A DNA stretch of 35,885 bases from Candidatus Kuenenia stuttgartensis (lineage in GTDB: Bacteria > Planctomycetota > Planctomycetia > Planctomycetales > Planctomycetaceae), in contig CAMAWN010000039.1 of assembly GCA_945861865.1 (NCBI GenBank), positions 1 through 35,885 of the forward strand. The letters are read 5' to 3'. Of the stretch, positions 17,376 to 24,948 are shown piece by piece. A model generated the notes under the pieces. That model ran no database searches. It worked only from the letters and a program-made list of their open reading frames with translations, and had not been told where the DNA came from. Both the position numbers and the translations under genes were made by a program. Each line of letters begins with the position of its first letter. Positions within the stretch are counted from its first letter, which is position 1.

Positions 17376-18572
17376 TCACAGGCTCAACACCGGTAACGGC
17401 ACTCGGCCTGATTGATTCGGATCGTCGGCCTCATCGCCTTCGTCGATGTTTTCGTAAAAGACGTTGCGTTGGCGCGGAATGAAGCCGACTTCCCGGATGC
17501 AGCGTTTGATCGTCGCCAAACTGAGGTGATAGACGGTCCCGGCCGAGGCGACGACGTTTTCCTCGATCATCAGGCTGCCCATGTCGTTGGCTCCGAACAG
17601 CAACGCCATCTGCCCGACCTTCTCGCCCTGAGTGACCCAACTCGACTGGATGTTCCGCACGTTGTCGAGATACAGCCGAGCCACCGCCTGAGTCTTGAGA
17701 TACTCGACCGCCCCGGCCGGCTGGATGTGAGCCATCTCGGTATTGTCCGGCTGAAACGTCCAGCAAATAAAGGCCGAGACTCCGCCGGTCTCATCCTGCA
17801 ATTGCCGGATGCGGTCGAGATGCTCGATCCGTTCGGCCAGCGTTTCGACGTGCCCAAACATCATCGTCGCCGACGACTTGCCGCCGAGTTCATGCCACTG
17901 CCGACAGACGTCGATCCAATCGTCGCTGAGCACTTTGCCGCGAGTGATCTCTTTCCTGACACGGTCCACCAAAATCTCTCCGCCACCACCGGGCAAGCTG
18001 CCGAGGCCCGCCTCTTTCAACCGTTGCAACACGGTTTTGATCGGCAGCTTCGCCAGCTTCGCCAGCGCGTAAATCTCCGGCGGCGAGAAGGCGTGCAGAT
18101 TGACCTGCGGAAAACGTTCCTTCAGAGACCGCAGCAAGTCTTCGTACCACTCGATCGGCAGCTCCGGATTCATCCCGCCCTGCATCAGGATCTGATCGCC
18201 CCCGAGCGCAACCGTTTCTTCGATCTTCTGAAAGATCTCCGCTTTCGAGAGCACATAACCTTCGGAACTTTTCGGACGACGAAAGAACGCGCAGAAGTCG
18301 CACACCGCCGAGCAGACGTTCGTGTAGTTGACGTTGCGGTCAATGTTGAACGTCCGAAACGGCTCCGGATGCAGTCGCATCGTGACGGCGTTCGCCGCGA
18401 TGCCCAGCGACGTCAGGTCCGATGACTCCAGCAGCCGCAAAGCATCCGCGTTCGACAGCCGCTCACCCGCGACCGCTCGTTCGAGGATCGGTCGAATCGC
18501 CAAGTTCCCAAACGGCGAGCGTCCGCCGAATTGCTCGTTCAATTGATCGACAAGGTCGCGATCGACGGGCAA
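17376..18572 (-). CDS. mqnC: Cyclic dehypoxanthinyl futalosine synthase (MqnC)
   Basis: A radical SAM enzyme of the futalosine menaquinone pathway, which cyclises dehypoxanthine futalosine. The Fe-S motif CxxxCxxC is CSAVCDFC (C87, C91, C94), preceded by NYTNV and followed by AFFRRP, as in MqnC/MqnE. LMQGGMNPELPIEWYEDLL and HAFSPPEI are typical. No ATG exists before the radical SAM core in this frame. I chose TTG 18572 (398 residues); TTG 18542 would give 388, and TTG codons at 18650/18656 would overlap the end of mqnA by more than 30 bases. The frame is open far upstream, but that part is mqnA read in another frame. Its neighbour mqnA is in the same pathway, so the two are almost certainly co-expressed. 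Confidence 0.92.
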   Translation of the reverse strand: MPVDRDLVDQLNEQFGGRSPFGNLAIRPILERAVAGERLSNADALRLLESSDLTSLGIAANAVTMRLHPEPFRTFNIDRNVNYTNVCSAVCDFCAFFRRPKSSEGYVLSKAEIFQKIEETVALGGDQILMQGGMNPELPIEWYEDLLRSLKERFPQVNLHAFSPPEIYALAKLAKLPIKTVLQRLKEAGLGSLPGGGGEILVDRVRKEITRGKVLSDDWIDVCRQWHELGGKSSATMMFGHVETLAERIEHLDRIRQLQDETGGVSAFICWTFQPDNTEMAHIQPAGAVEYLKTQAVARLYLDNVRNIQSSWVTQGEKVGQMALLFGANDMGSLMIEENVVASAGTVYHLSLATIKRCIREVGFIPRQRNVFYENIDEGDEADDPNQSGRVPLPVLSL

Positions 18573-18618
18573 ACGCGGCCGCTCAATCCCGGCGAACGAG
18601 TGAGTCCCGCAATCACGT

Positions 18619-19461
18619 TCAGCGGGCGGACAGGCAATGACGGAAGACAAGATCAATCCCTTCGGGAGCCAGCCCCAATTTGACAGCCAGTTCTTGAAAC
18701 AGCCGCAACCCCGCACGCTCGGCCGAGCCGAGTGTGAAGTGCAGGTTGTGAGTGAGATAGTCGTGAGCCAATTCCGCCGTGATGCCGAGCTTCGGAGCTT
18801 CACGCCGCGCGATGTCGGCGAGGCAATCGACACCGCGATCTCGCGACAGGCACAAAGCCTCCTCAACGTCCGCAAGTTCGCAGCCGCGCCGCGCCGCCCA
18901 CATCGCGAAGACAAAAGGCAGACCCGTCCACTGCGTCCATTCTTCGCCGAGATCCCAAGTCGAAACGAATCGCTCGCGCGGCGGCGTCATGGCTCGGTCA
19001 CCGATGAGCAGCACGGCATCGGCCGAAGTGTCTTCGGTCGCGAAACCCAACGGCAGAAGTTCCGTCGCCGGCCGCACGCCAAAGCGTTCAGCCAACAAGA
19101 TGCGAGCCAGCGTCGCGCTCGTTCGCGAACCTTCGTCGAGTGCCAACATCCGAATCTGCGCGATGGGAACCCGGCTGAACAGCTTCACGCTCAAAACCGG
19201 ACCGCGCGTCGCCACACAGGCGTCCGAGACGATTTCGTACTCGGCATCGCGCAACACTTCGACTGACGGAATCAAGGCAACATCGAGTTCGCCAGCTGAC
19301 AAGTTGTCCGCCAACCGGCTGGGGACATCCAGAATTAACTCGGCATCGCGAGCCAATTCTGCCAAGTCCTCAATCAGTGGCTTCGAGTTCAAATAGCTGA
19401 CCGCGCCAATGCGAACAAGCCGCTCGCGGGCCGCGAAATTAGGAAAGGTGTCGTGCTTCAT
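18619..19461 (-). CDS. mqnA: Chorismate dehydratase (MqnA)
   Basis: A 280-residue periplasmic-binding-protein-fold enzyme that removes water from chorismate to give 3-[(1-carboxyvinyl)oxy]benzoate, the first step of the futalosine menaquinone route. The conserved IGAVSYLNSKPL is at residues 18-29. Further family features are SAGELDVALIPSVE, DEGSRTSATLARILL and AVLLIGDRAM. The ATG at 19461 is used; an in-frame TTG seven codons upstream is less likely. mqnC follows on the same strand, 46 bases away or overlapping depending on its start. MqnB, MqnD and MqnE are not in the window. A large inverted-repeat element lies 100-190 bases upstream. Confidence 0.93.
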   Translation of the reverse strand: MKHDTFPNFAARERLVRIGAVSYLNSKPLIEDLAELARDAELILDVPSRLADNLSAGELDVALIPSVEVLRDAEYEIVSDACVATRGPVLSVKLFSRVPIAQIRMLALDEGSRTSATLARILLAERFGVRPATELLPLGFATEDTSADAVLLIGDRAMTPPRERFVSTWDLGEEWTQWTGLPFVFAMWAARRGCELADVEEALCLSRDRGVDCLADIARREAPKLGITAELAHDYLTHNLHFTLGSAERAGLRLFQELAVKLGLAPEGIDLVFRHCLSAR

Positions 19462-19562
19462 GGGATCAGTCCGTTGCGGCAAAAGTTATCGGACAAAGGC
19501 CGCCGCCGCCAACCAATCAACCGGGCGACTCGATCACGATTAACCGGAGCGGGTGAATTCTC

Positions 19563-19648
19563 ATACGCATCCCAAGAACTAACCGCGCAGTCGCATCCGC
19601 AAAGACTTCCGAAGTCTGCCGAGCGCGACTATTTCTTGGGATGCGTAT
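19563..19648. repeat. Three-tier inverted repeat upstream of mqnA
   Basis: ATACGCATCCCAAGAA (19563-19578) is perfectly complementary to TTCTTGGGATGCGTAT (19633-19648). Inside, AGTCGC (19589-19594) pairs with GCGACT (19625-19630), and at the tip AGACTTCCGAAGTCT (19603-19617) is itself a palindrome. The whole can fold as one long stem with interior loops on either strand. It lies between the terminator of the upstream gene and the mqnA start. It could be a leader RNA structure, a small RNA or a small mobile palindromic element; no target-site duplication is visible. Confidence 0.65.
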
Positions 19649-19655
19649 CAGCACG

Positions 19656-19690
19656 AAAAAAGCCCGGTTTCCTGCGGAAGCCGGGCTTTG
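19656..19690 (-). terminator. Intrinsic terminator downstream of the unknown acidic protein gene
   Basis: AAAGCCCGG and CCGGGCTTT pair perfectly, and the stem continues inward with TTTCC/GGAAG (one G-T pair) to a 3-base loop. On the - strand the stem is followed by six T. It lies about 55 bases past the stop at 19744 and insulates the mqnA region from that gene. Confidence 0.85.
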
Positions 19691-19715
19691 AGTTGGACAC
19701 GATGAATTCCATTCG

Positions 19716-19744
19716 GAAATCTCAAATTAGAGATCTCAAATTCC
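19716..19744. repeat. AATCTCAAATT intergenic element (copy 2)
   Basis: GAAATCTCAAATT is followed at once by AGAGATCTCAAATTCC, a near-direct repeat of a ~13-base unit. The same unit forms the palindrome at 21021-21036 and resembles the one at 5784-5806. It touches the 3' end of the unknown - strand gene. Confidence 0.5.
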
Positions 19745-20436
19745 TATCCTCCATATTCGTCAATCCCCAGACGATACCGCATTTCTCCGAACAGTCGCGA
19801 GAACTCGTCGCTGGACGAGTGGACGTGCTCGGCTTCGGTGATGAATTTCAATTCGTCATCCCGCTCCAAGCCGTGTTGTTCCAGCACCGACTCGAACTCG
19901 CTCAAGTCGTGGCCGTAGATGATCAGCAGCTTGTGCTCGTCGAATTGAACTTCAACCGGAATGCGCGGATTCAGCACCGCGATTCCGGTGCAGCCGTCGT
20001 TGAGCAGCATTTCCTCGAAGTCGTACAACGTGCTCTTGAGGATCGGCAGGTCGATGTGCTCGCGGTGCAGGTCTTCGTGACGGCCGTTGTGTTTCTCGTG
20101 ACTGGTTTCCAGGACGACATCCACTTCGCCCCCGATCGGGTCGAGCAAATCGAGGAACAACTCGAACAGCTCCTCCCGCGTCGCGGAGGCCATCAGCACG
20201 GGGATGTTCACGCCGGTGCGTTCGTCGGTGTATTTGTCGTGTCGGTAGCCGGCTCGCGGGATGACCTGCAGATCGAACGATGGGCGGACGGCATCCGTCA
20301 GCGAAAAGCCGTCATACGCCGCGACCTTCAAGTGCTTTTCGAGTTGCTCTTCCGAGAGGTTCTCGAAACTGCTGTGGCCCCGGTTGGACTGGCCGTCTCG
20401 AAAGGTGTTCTTGATGAATTTTTTGAGGAATCCCAT
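19744..20436 (-). CDS. Conserved-looking hypothetical acidic protein
   Basis: A 230-residue soluble protein, not recognised. There is no signal peptide or membrane segment; the N-terminus is basic (MGFLKKFIKNTFRDGQ) and the rest acidic. A His/Glu-rich segment (ETSHEKHNGRHEDLHREHID, ~115-134) stands out. Secondary structure appears alpha/beta, with PRIPVEVQFDEHKLLIIYGHDLSEFESVLEQHGL (~162-195) looking like a well-packed domain. Composition and codon use match real genes, and a strong terminator follows. Function unknown; the clustered histidines might bind metal (inference). Confidence 0.78.
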   Translation of the reverse strand: MGFLKKFIKNTFRDGQSNRGHSSFENLSEEQLEKHLKVAAYDGFSLTDAVRPSFDLQVIPRAGYRHDKYTDERTGVNIPVLMASATREELFELFLDLLDPIGGEVDVVLETSHEKHNGRHEDLHREHIDLPILKSTLYDFEEMLLNDGCTGIAVLNPRIPVEVQFDEHKLLIIYGHDLSEFESVLEQHGLERDDELKFITEAEHVHSSSDEFSRLFGEMRYRLGIDEYGG

Positions 20437-21382
20437 CGTGTTTTCCCATGGGTCGGCAGGCGTGATTTGGCGAGACAGCCAACTCTAGCACGAGTTCCGA
20501 GCGGCACTCCGAGGGCTTGAGTCAAGCTCTTCAAAATCACCCCCACGCGCACGAACAACCGGGGCAACGGGGGTTTGGTGAAACCTTGTCAGGAAGCGAA
20601 AAGGTCCGACAAACGGAAACTTTCCGAGTTCTGCCACTCGCACCGACCCCGCAGAATCGGCACGTCCGTCACGACTCAGAATTGCCCGTGCCAAGTTCCG
20701 TGCAGTCGCAACAAAAATCCACAAGCGAGTGAAGTCCAAACGAGCCGTCACCGTGGCACACACTGCTCAAGTGCGTCACTTCCAACACGACGAGTTGATG
20801 GTGCGACACAGCAAGGTGATCTCCGAAACGACAAAGGCGGATTTCGACGCCCATGAAACATCCGAGCGTAACTGCCGATGCCGGCGTCACCTGAAGACGA
20901 CCTCTTGTGAGCCGACTGCGTCTCGATAAAATCTCCGCCCATGCAGCCGAATCGGACGCGAGGCGTCCGAACGGGGGAACCAACGAGCCGATCAGCGGCT
21001 CACGGGGCGTAGGTTTGCCGATTTGAGATCTCAAATTCAACGCGAACCGGGGTACTTTCAAGCCCTAGCCCGACAGCTAACCTCGTAGGCGGGTCGAGAC
21101 ATGTGCTCTCGGCCCCATTTGAAAGGGCACTCGCGTCACAAGATCTCTCGACGTTGAGCCAGCCCGTTCGGGTTACGAGGCGCTCCGCTGGTGAGTTCTG
21201 AGAATCGACCGGTCACAACCGGGTCGCATCTGGTTTCGCTGTCCACATCGGGACAGGATGTCTGCCACTTTCGCGGTCTTCGATTCAAAATCGGAGACAA
21301 GGAAAGTGCTTCTGCAGCGAACCAGTACGCCAACGAGTGGCAAAAATTCGATGATCCTCCGCGCGTGCCCAAGGAGACTTCC
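20437..21382. other. 946-base gene-poor region
   Basis: Frames of 60-130 codons are open on both strands, but none has a believable composition, ribosome binding site or motif. The frame of the downstream SPFH gene is open back to 21191, but its true start is at 21383. Recognisable items are an 8-bp hairpin with loop GAG (20952-20970, TCGGACGC/GCGTCCGA) and the palindrome at 21021-21036. It probably holds the promoters of the two divergent flanking genes; a decayed gene or an RNA gene cannot be excluded. Confidence 0.5.
21021..21036. repeat. ATTTGAGATCTCAAAT palindrome (copy 3)
   Basis: A perfect 16-base palindrome, AT-rich in GC-rich surroundings. It shares the GAGATCTCAAAT core with the element at 19716-19744. 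It could be a regulator operator, but its presence in unrelated intergenic places suggests a dispersed short repeat. Confidence 0.6.
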
Positions 21383-23605
21383 ATGTCTGCTGTGATTGGT
21401 GTGCTGAACTTTGTGTCGATGTCGTCGATCCTCGCGGCTGATCCGATGCCGGTGGGCCTCATGTGGCTGCTGACCTGGGTCGTCGGGCCACTGTTCGCTG
21501 TGTTGTTCGTCGCGTGGCTGGTGCTGCGGTACATCCCGAACGATGCCGTGGGCATCGTCGAGAAGCTCTGGTCGCTGAGCGGCTCCGTCCCCGAAGGTCG
21601 CATCATGGCGTCCGGCGGCGAGGCGGGGTTTCACTCCGACTTGCTGCGCGGTGGCATTCACTTCGGCTTGTGGCGCTGGCAGTACGTCATTCACAAGATG
21701 CGGCTGGTGACGATTCCGCAGGGGAAGATCGGCTACGTCTACGCTCGCGACGGCGAGCCATTGCCTCCCAGCCAGACACTCGCGCGAGTTGTCGCCAGCA
21801 ATCACTTTCAGGACGCGCGCGCGTTTCTCGGCGAGCGTGGGCGTGACACTCGTGGCCAGCGCGGCCGACAGCGAGCGATCCTGCGAGAAGGGGTGTACGC
21901 GATCAATCCCGCTCTGTTCATCATCATCACGGAGACTGCGGTGTTCTCGCTGCGCAACTTGCAAACGGCTCAGGAACGAGCGGTTGTGGACTCGTGGCAA
22001 GCCGAGCTGAAGGAAATCGAAGGCTTCGATCCGGTGGTGGTGGGCGGCGGCATCAAAGTGCCCGACCCGGTCAATCCCGATCAGACGCTGATGGTGGACA
22101 GCATCGGCATCGTGACTGTGCATGACGGACTCTCGCTGCTGCCGGGCGAGATCATCGCGCCGACTGTCGGAGCCGATCCCACTGATCCGCACTACCACAA
22201 CAACTTTCAAGTTCCGGAAGAGTTTCTCGCAGCCGGCGGCCAGCGCGGTCGGCAACACGCCGTGCTGACGGACGGCACCTACTTCATCAACCGCTGGTTC
22301 GCGACCGTCCGCATGATTCCGAAAACGATCGTGCCGATCGGACACGTCGGCGTCGTCGTCAGCTACTACGGCCAACAAGGTCGCGACCTGTCCGGCACGG
22401 CGTTCCGGCACGGCGAACGTGTCGAAGAGGGCGAACGCGGCGTCTGGGAGAAAGCACTCGGCCCCGGAAAGTATGCCTTCAACACTTACGCCGGCAGCAT
22501 CATCTTGGTCCCGACGACCAACTTCGTGCTGCACTGGATCACCGGCAAGTCCGAGTCGCATCGGTACGATGAGGGTCTGATGTCGATCGACCTCGTGACG
22601 AAAGACGCCTACGAGCCGATGCTGCCGCTGTCGGTCGTCGTTCACATCGACTACCAGAAAGCTCCCAGCGTCATTCAGCGGTTCGGCGACGTAAAAAAAC
22701 TCATCACGCAGACGCTCGATCCGATGCTCAGCGCGTATTTTCGAGACGTGGCACATCGCCGCACGATGTTGGAACTGTTGCAGCAACGCGACGCGATTCA
22801 GGTCGAAGCGAGAGAGGAATTGCGTTCCCGATTCGGACAGTTCGACATGCAGTGCGTGGACGTGCTGATCGGCAAGCCAGACACCTCGGACAAAGGTGGT
22901 TCGATCGACACGCTGCTGGAACAGTTGCGAATGCGGCAATTGTCGGTCGAGCAACTCGAAACCTACGACCGCCAGCGCGTCGCCGCCGACAAGCAGCGAG
23001 CACTGGCCGAAGCGCAATCTCAAGCCGCGATGCAACCGAAGCTGACTCAAGCCCGCGTGCAAATTCAAATCGCGGAAAGCGAAGCCGAAGCCGATCTCGC
23101 CCGAGCCCGCAAGAATGCGGAAAAAACCATCGTCGCCGCCGATGCTGAACTAGCTCAGTCGCGACGACGTGCCGAGCAAACGGTCGTGCTCGCCGAAGCT
23201 GAGAGCCAACAACGCATCCTCGCCGGCAAGGGCGAAGCTCAAAAGGTAATGCAGATCGGCCTCTCGGAAGCGTCGGTGCTGTTGCGCAAGGTTGCGTCCT
23301 ACGGCGACCCCCGTTTGTACGCGCTGTCGCTGGTCTCCGAGCAATTGTCTCAAAGCACTCAACCGCTGGTCCCCGAACGCCTCTTCATGGCGAGCGGCTC
23401 CGACGGTGCGAGCACCGGCAGCCAAACCGGCCAAGGCTTGATGGGGCTGCTCATCAGTCTGCTGGTCGCCGAGAAGTCCGGCTTCGAAATGTCGAACTCG
23501 ACGGAGCTGAACGAACTCAAGCAGTACTCCGACCGCATGGTTCAAGAAGCGATGCAGTCCATGACACCACCCGCTCCGACAGAGACCGAGTCCGTGCCGA
23601 CGTAA
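21383..23605 (+). CDS. Membrane-anchored SPFH/band-7 protein with four N-terminal beta-type modules
   Basis: A 740-residue protein starting at ATG 21383 behind AAGGAG; the frame is open 64 codons upstream without protein-like sequence. A membrane segment is at ~24-48. Four related segments follow: 55-113, 114-190, 239-318 and 319-384. Each begins with a VGIV/IGYV/IGIV/VGVV strand and ends with a motif of the form LxxGxYxxN plus a hydrophobic run (AILREGVYAIN, AVLTDGTYFIN, KALGPGKYAFN; the first copy is LLRGGIHFGLW). An SPFH domain spans ~385-505 (YEPMLPLSVVVHIDYQ). A long Ala/Glu/Gln/Arg-rich coiled coil covers ~515-640, as in flotillins, and the tail is Ser/Thr/Pro-rich. SPFH proteins oligomerise on membranes and organise microdomains. 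The modular N-terminal half is not typical of flotillin. Confidence 0.88.
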   Translation: MSAVIGVLNFVSMSSILAADPMPVGLMWLLTWVVGPLFAVLFVAWLVLRYIPNDAVGIVEKLWSLSGSVPEGRIMASGGEAGFHSDLLRGGIHFGLWRWQYVIHKMRLVTIPQGKIGYVYARDGEPLPPSQTLARVVASNHFQDARAFLGERGRDTRGQRGRQRAILREGVYAINPALFIIITETAVFSLRNLQTAQERAVVDSWQAELKEIEGFDPVVVGGGIKVPDPVNPDQTLMVDSIGIVTVHDGLSLLPGEIIAPTVGADPTDPHYHNNFQVPEEFLAAGGQRGRQHAVLTDGTYFINRWFATVRMIPKTIVPIGHVGVVVSYYGQQGRDLSGTAFRHGERVEEGERGVWEKALGPGKYAFNTYAGSIILVPTTNFVLHWITGKSESHRYDEGLMSIDLVTKDAYEPMLPLSVVVHIDYQKAPSVIQRFGDVKKLITQTLDPMLSAYFRDVAHRRTMLELLQQRDAIQVEAREELRSRFGQFDMQCVDVLIGKPDTSDKGGSIDTLLEQLRMRQLSVEQLETYDRQRVAADKQRALAEAQSQAAMQPKLTQARVQIQIAESEAEADLARARKNAEKTIVAADAELAQSRRRAEQTVVLAEAESQQRILAGKGEAQKVMQIGLSEASVLLRKVASYGDPRLYALSLVSEQLSQSTQPLVPERLFMASGSDGASTGSQTGQGLMGLLISLLVAEKSGFEMSNSTELNELKQYSDRMVQEAMQSMTPPAPTETESVPT

Positions 23606-23614
23606 ACCTGGAGT

Positions 23615-23632
23615 GCGGTGGTTCGACACCGC
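23615..23632 (+). terminator. Weak hairpin after the SPFH gene
   Basis: GCGGTG and CACCGC form a 6-bp stem around GTTCGA, 9 bases after the SPFH stop, followed by CCTCTATTTC. The short stem and poor T-run make it a weak candidate terminator. Confidence 0.35.
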
Positions 23633-23857
23633 CCTCTATTTCAATGCGGGCATGACGATGTGAGCGGCCAAAGAATGCTGTCGTGAGAGCGGCCTTTCGA
23701 GCGTCGAATCTCACGACGGTAGATCTCTTCAATTCGAGACTCGACCGCCGTGATGAATGGAGTGCTGCGTCGAGCCGCAGTACTCCAGAGTTCTATGAAA
23801 GTACGATTGCCGTCACTACACTCCCGCCGCTCAAATCCAGATCGAAGGGAGTCCACG

Positions 23858-24910
23858 ATGACGAACAATGCTCAACGTCAACCGCCGTTTTTCATCGGCG
23901 TGGATGTCGGCGGCACGACGATCAAAGTGGGCGTCGTCGATGACAACGGACGGTCATTGTCAAAGTGCGTCGTCCCGACGGAAGCGAAGCAGCCGCCGGA
24001 AGTCGGCATGGCGAACCTCGAACGCTGCGTCCGCGATGCGGTGCAGCAATCCGGCATGACGATGGACGACATGCATTCGGTCGGCCTAGCGACTCCCGGC
24101 ACGATGGACATCGCGGCTGGAATGCTGCTGACTCCCGGCAACTTGCCGATGTGGCATGGTTTCCAAATTCGTCAGCACGTTCAGAATCGACTGCAAAAAC
24201 CGACCGTCTTGCAGAACGACGCCAACGCCGCCGCGTTCGGCGAATTTTGGGTCGGCACCGCTCACGACGCTCCCAGCGCGGTGATGTGGACGCTCGGCAC
24301 CGGCGTCGGCTGCGGCATCATCATTCACGACGTCGTCATCGAAGGTCAGCATTCTCACGGCGGAGAGAGCGGCCACATGATCGTCCAAATGGACGGTGGC
24401 CGGCGCAATGTCGATGGCCGCTACGGCACGCTCGAAGCCTACTGCTCCGCGACCGCGCTCGTGAAGCGCTGCCGCGAAGCGATCGAGGCCGGAGCCGACT
24501 CCTCCTTGAAAGCGACCCTTGACGCCGGTCACGACATCACCGCCATACTCATCGCCGATGCCGCCGAAGCGGGTGACGAACTGGCCGATCAGCTGGTGAT
24601 GGACACCGCTCGGATTCTCGGAGTCGCGACCGTCTCGATCATGCACACCATCGATCCCCGCATGATCCTGATCGGCGGAGCCATGACCTTCGGCCGCCAC
24701 GACAACATCGTCGGCCGCCGGTTCCTGCAACGGGTCAAAGACGAAGTCCACGCCCGCGCGTTCCCAATCCCAGCCGCAAAAACTCGAATCGACTACGCCA
24801 GCCTTGGTGGCGACGCCGGCTACATCGGAGCCGCCGGTTGTGCTCGCCAACGATTCACCGGCAAGACACCGTCGGGATCTGGAACCAGTACGTCGGCTTA
24901 TGCCTGCTGA
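23858..24910 (+). CDS. ROK-family sugar kinase (glucokinase-like) lacking the zinc-binding cysteines
   Basis: A 350-residue protein starting at ATG 23858 behind GAAGGGAG. The ATP-binding phosphate-1 motif is DVGGTTIKVGVVD (16-28), the catalytic aspartate is D121 in LQNDANAAAFGEF, TLGTGVGCGI (145-154) binds ATP, and E170/H173 sit in GGESGHM. In most ROK proteins the next element is CxCGxxGCxE, whose cysteines hold a structural zinc with the His. Here it reads NVDGRYGTLE, with N184, D186 and T191 at the cysteine positions. Sugar-binding and ATP-binding residues look intact, so it is probably active, with zinc lost. It would phosphorylate glucose or a related hexose at O6; specificity is not certain. 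The next gene is convergent. Confidence 0.9.
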   Translation: MTNNAQRQPPFFIGVDVGGTTIKVGVVDDNGRSLSKCVVPTEAKQPPEVGMANLERCVRDAVQQSGMTMDDMHSVGLATPGTMDIAAGMLLTPGNLPMWHGFQIRQHVQNRLQKPTVLQNDANAAAFGEFWVGTAHDAPSAVMWTLGTGVGCGIIIHDVVIEGQHSHGGESGHMIVQMDGGRRNVDGRYGTLEAYCSATALVKRCREAIEAGADSSLKATLDAGHDITAILIADAAEAGDELADQLVMDTARILGVATVSIMHTIDPRMILIGGAMTFGRHDNIVGRRFLQRVKDEVHARAFPIPAAKTRIDYASLGGDAGYIGAAGCARQRFTGKTPSGSGTSTSAYAC

Positions 24911-24948
24911 GGGAAGGCAAGAAACTGTGTAACCGGTTCCTCACTCTG

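Noticed and set aside
18573..18914. Long N-terminal extension of mqnC
   Set aside because: It lies inside mqnA in another frame and its Ser/Arg/Cys-rich translation has no match to MqnC proteins.
21191..21382. N-terminal extension of the SPFH protein
   Set aside because: No ribosome binding site or protein-like sequence; AAGGAG directly precedes the ATG at 21383 and a membrane helix follows.
21173..23068. 631-codon open frame on the - strand opposite the SPFH gene
   Set aside because: His/Arg/Asp-rich antisense translation; the + strand has a ribosome binding site, membrane helix and SPFH domain.
24930..24943. AACCGGTT palindrome between the ROK and DUF1501 genes as a terminator
   Set aside because: Only an 8-base palindrome without loop or T-run.
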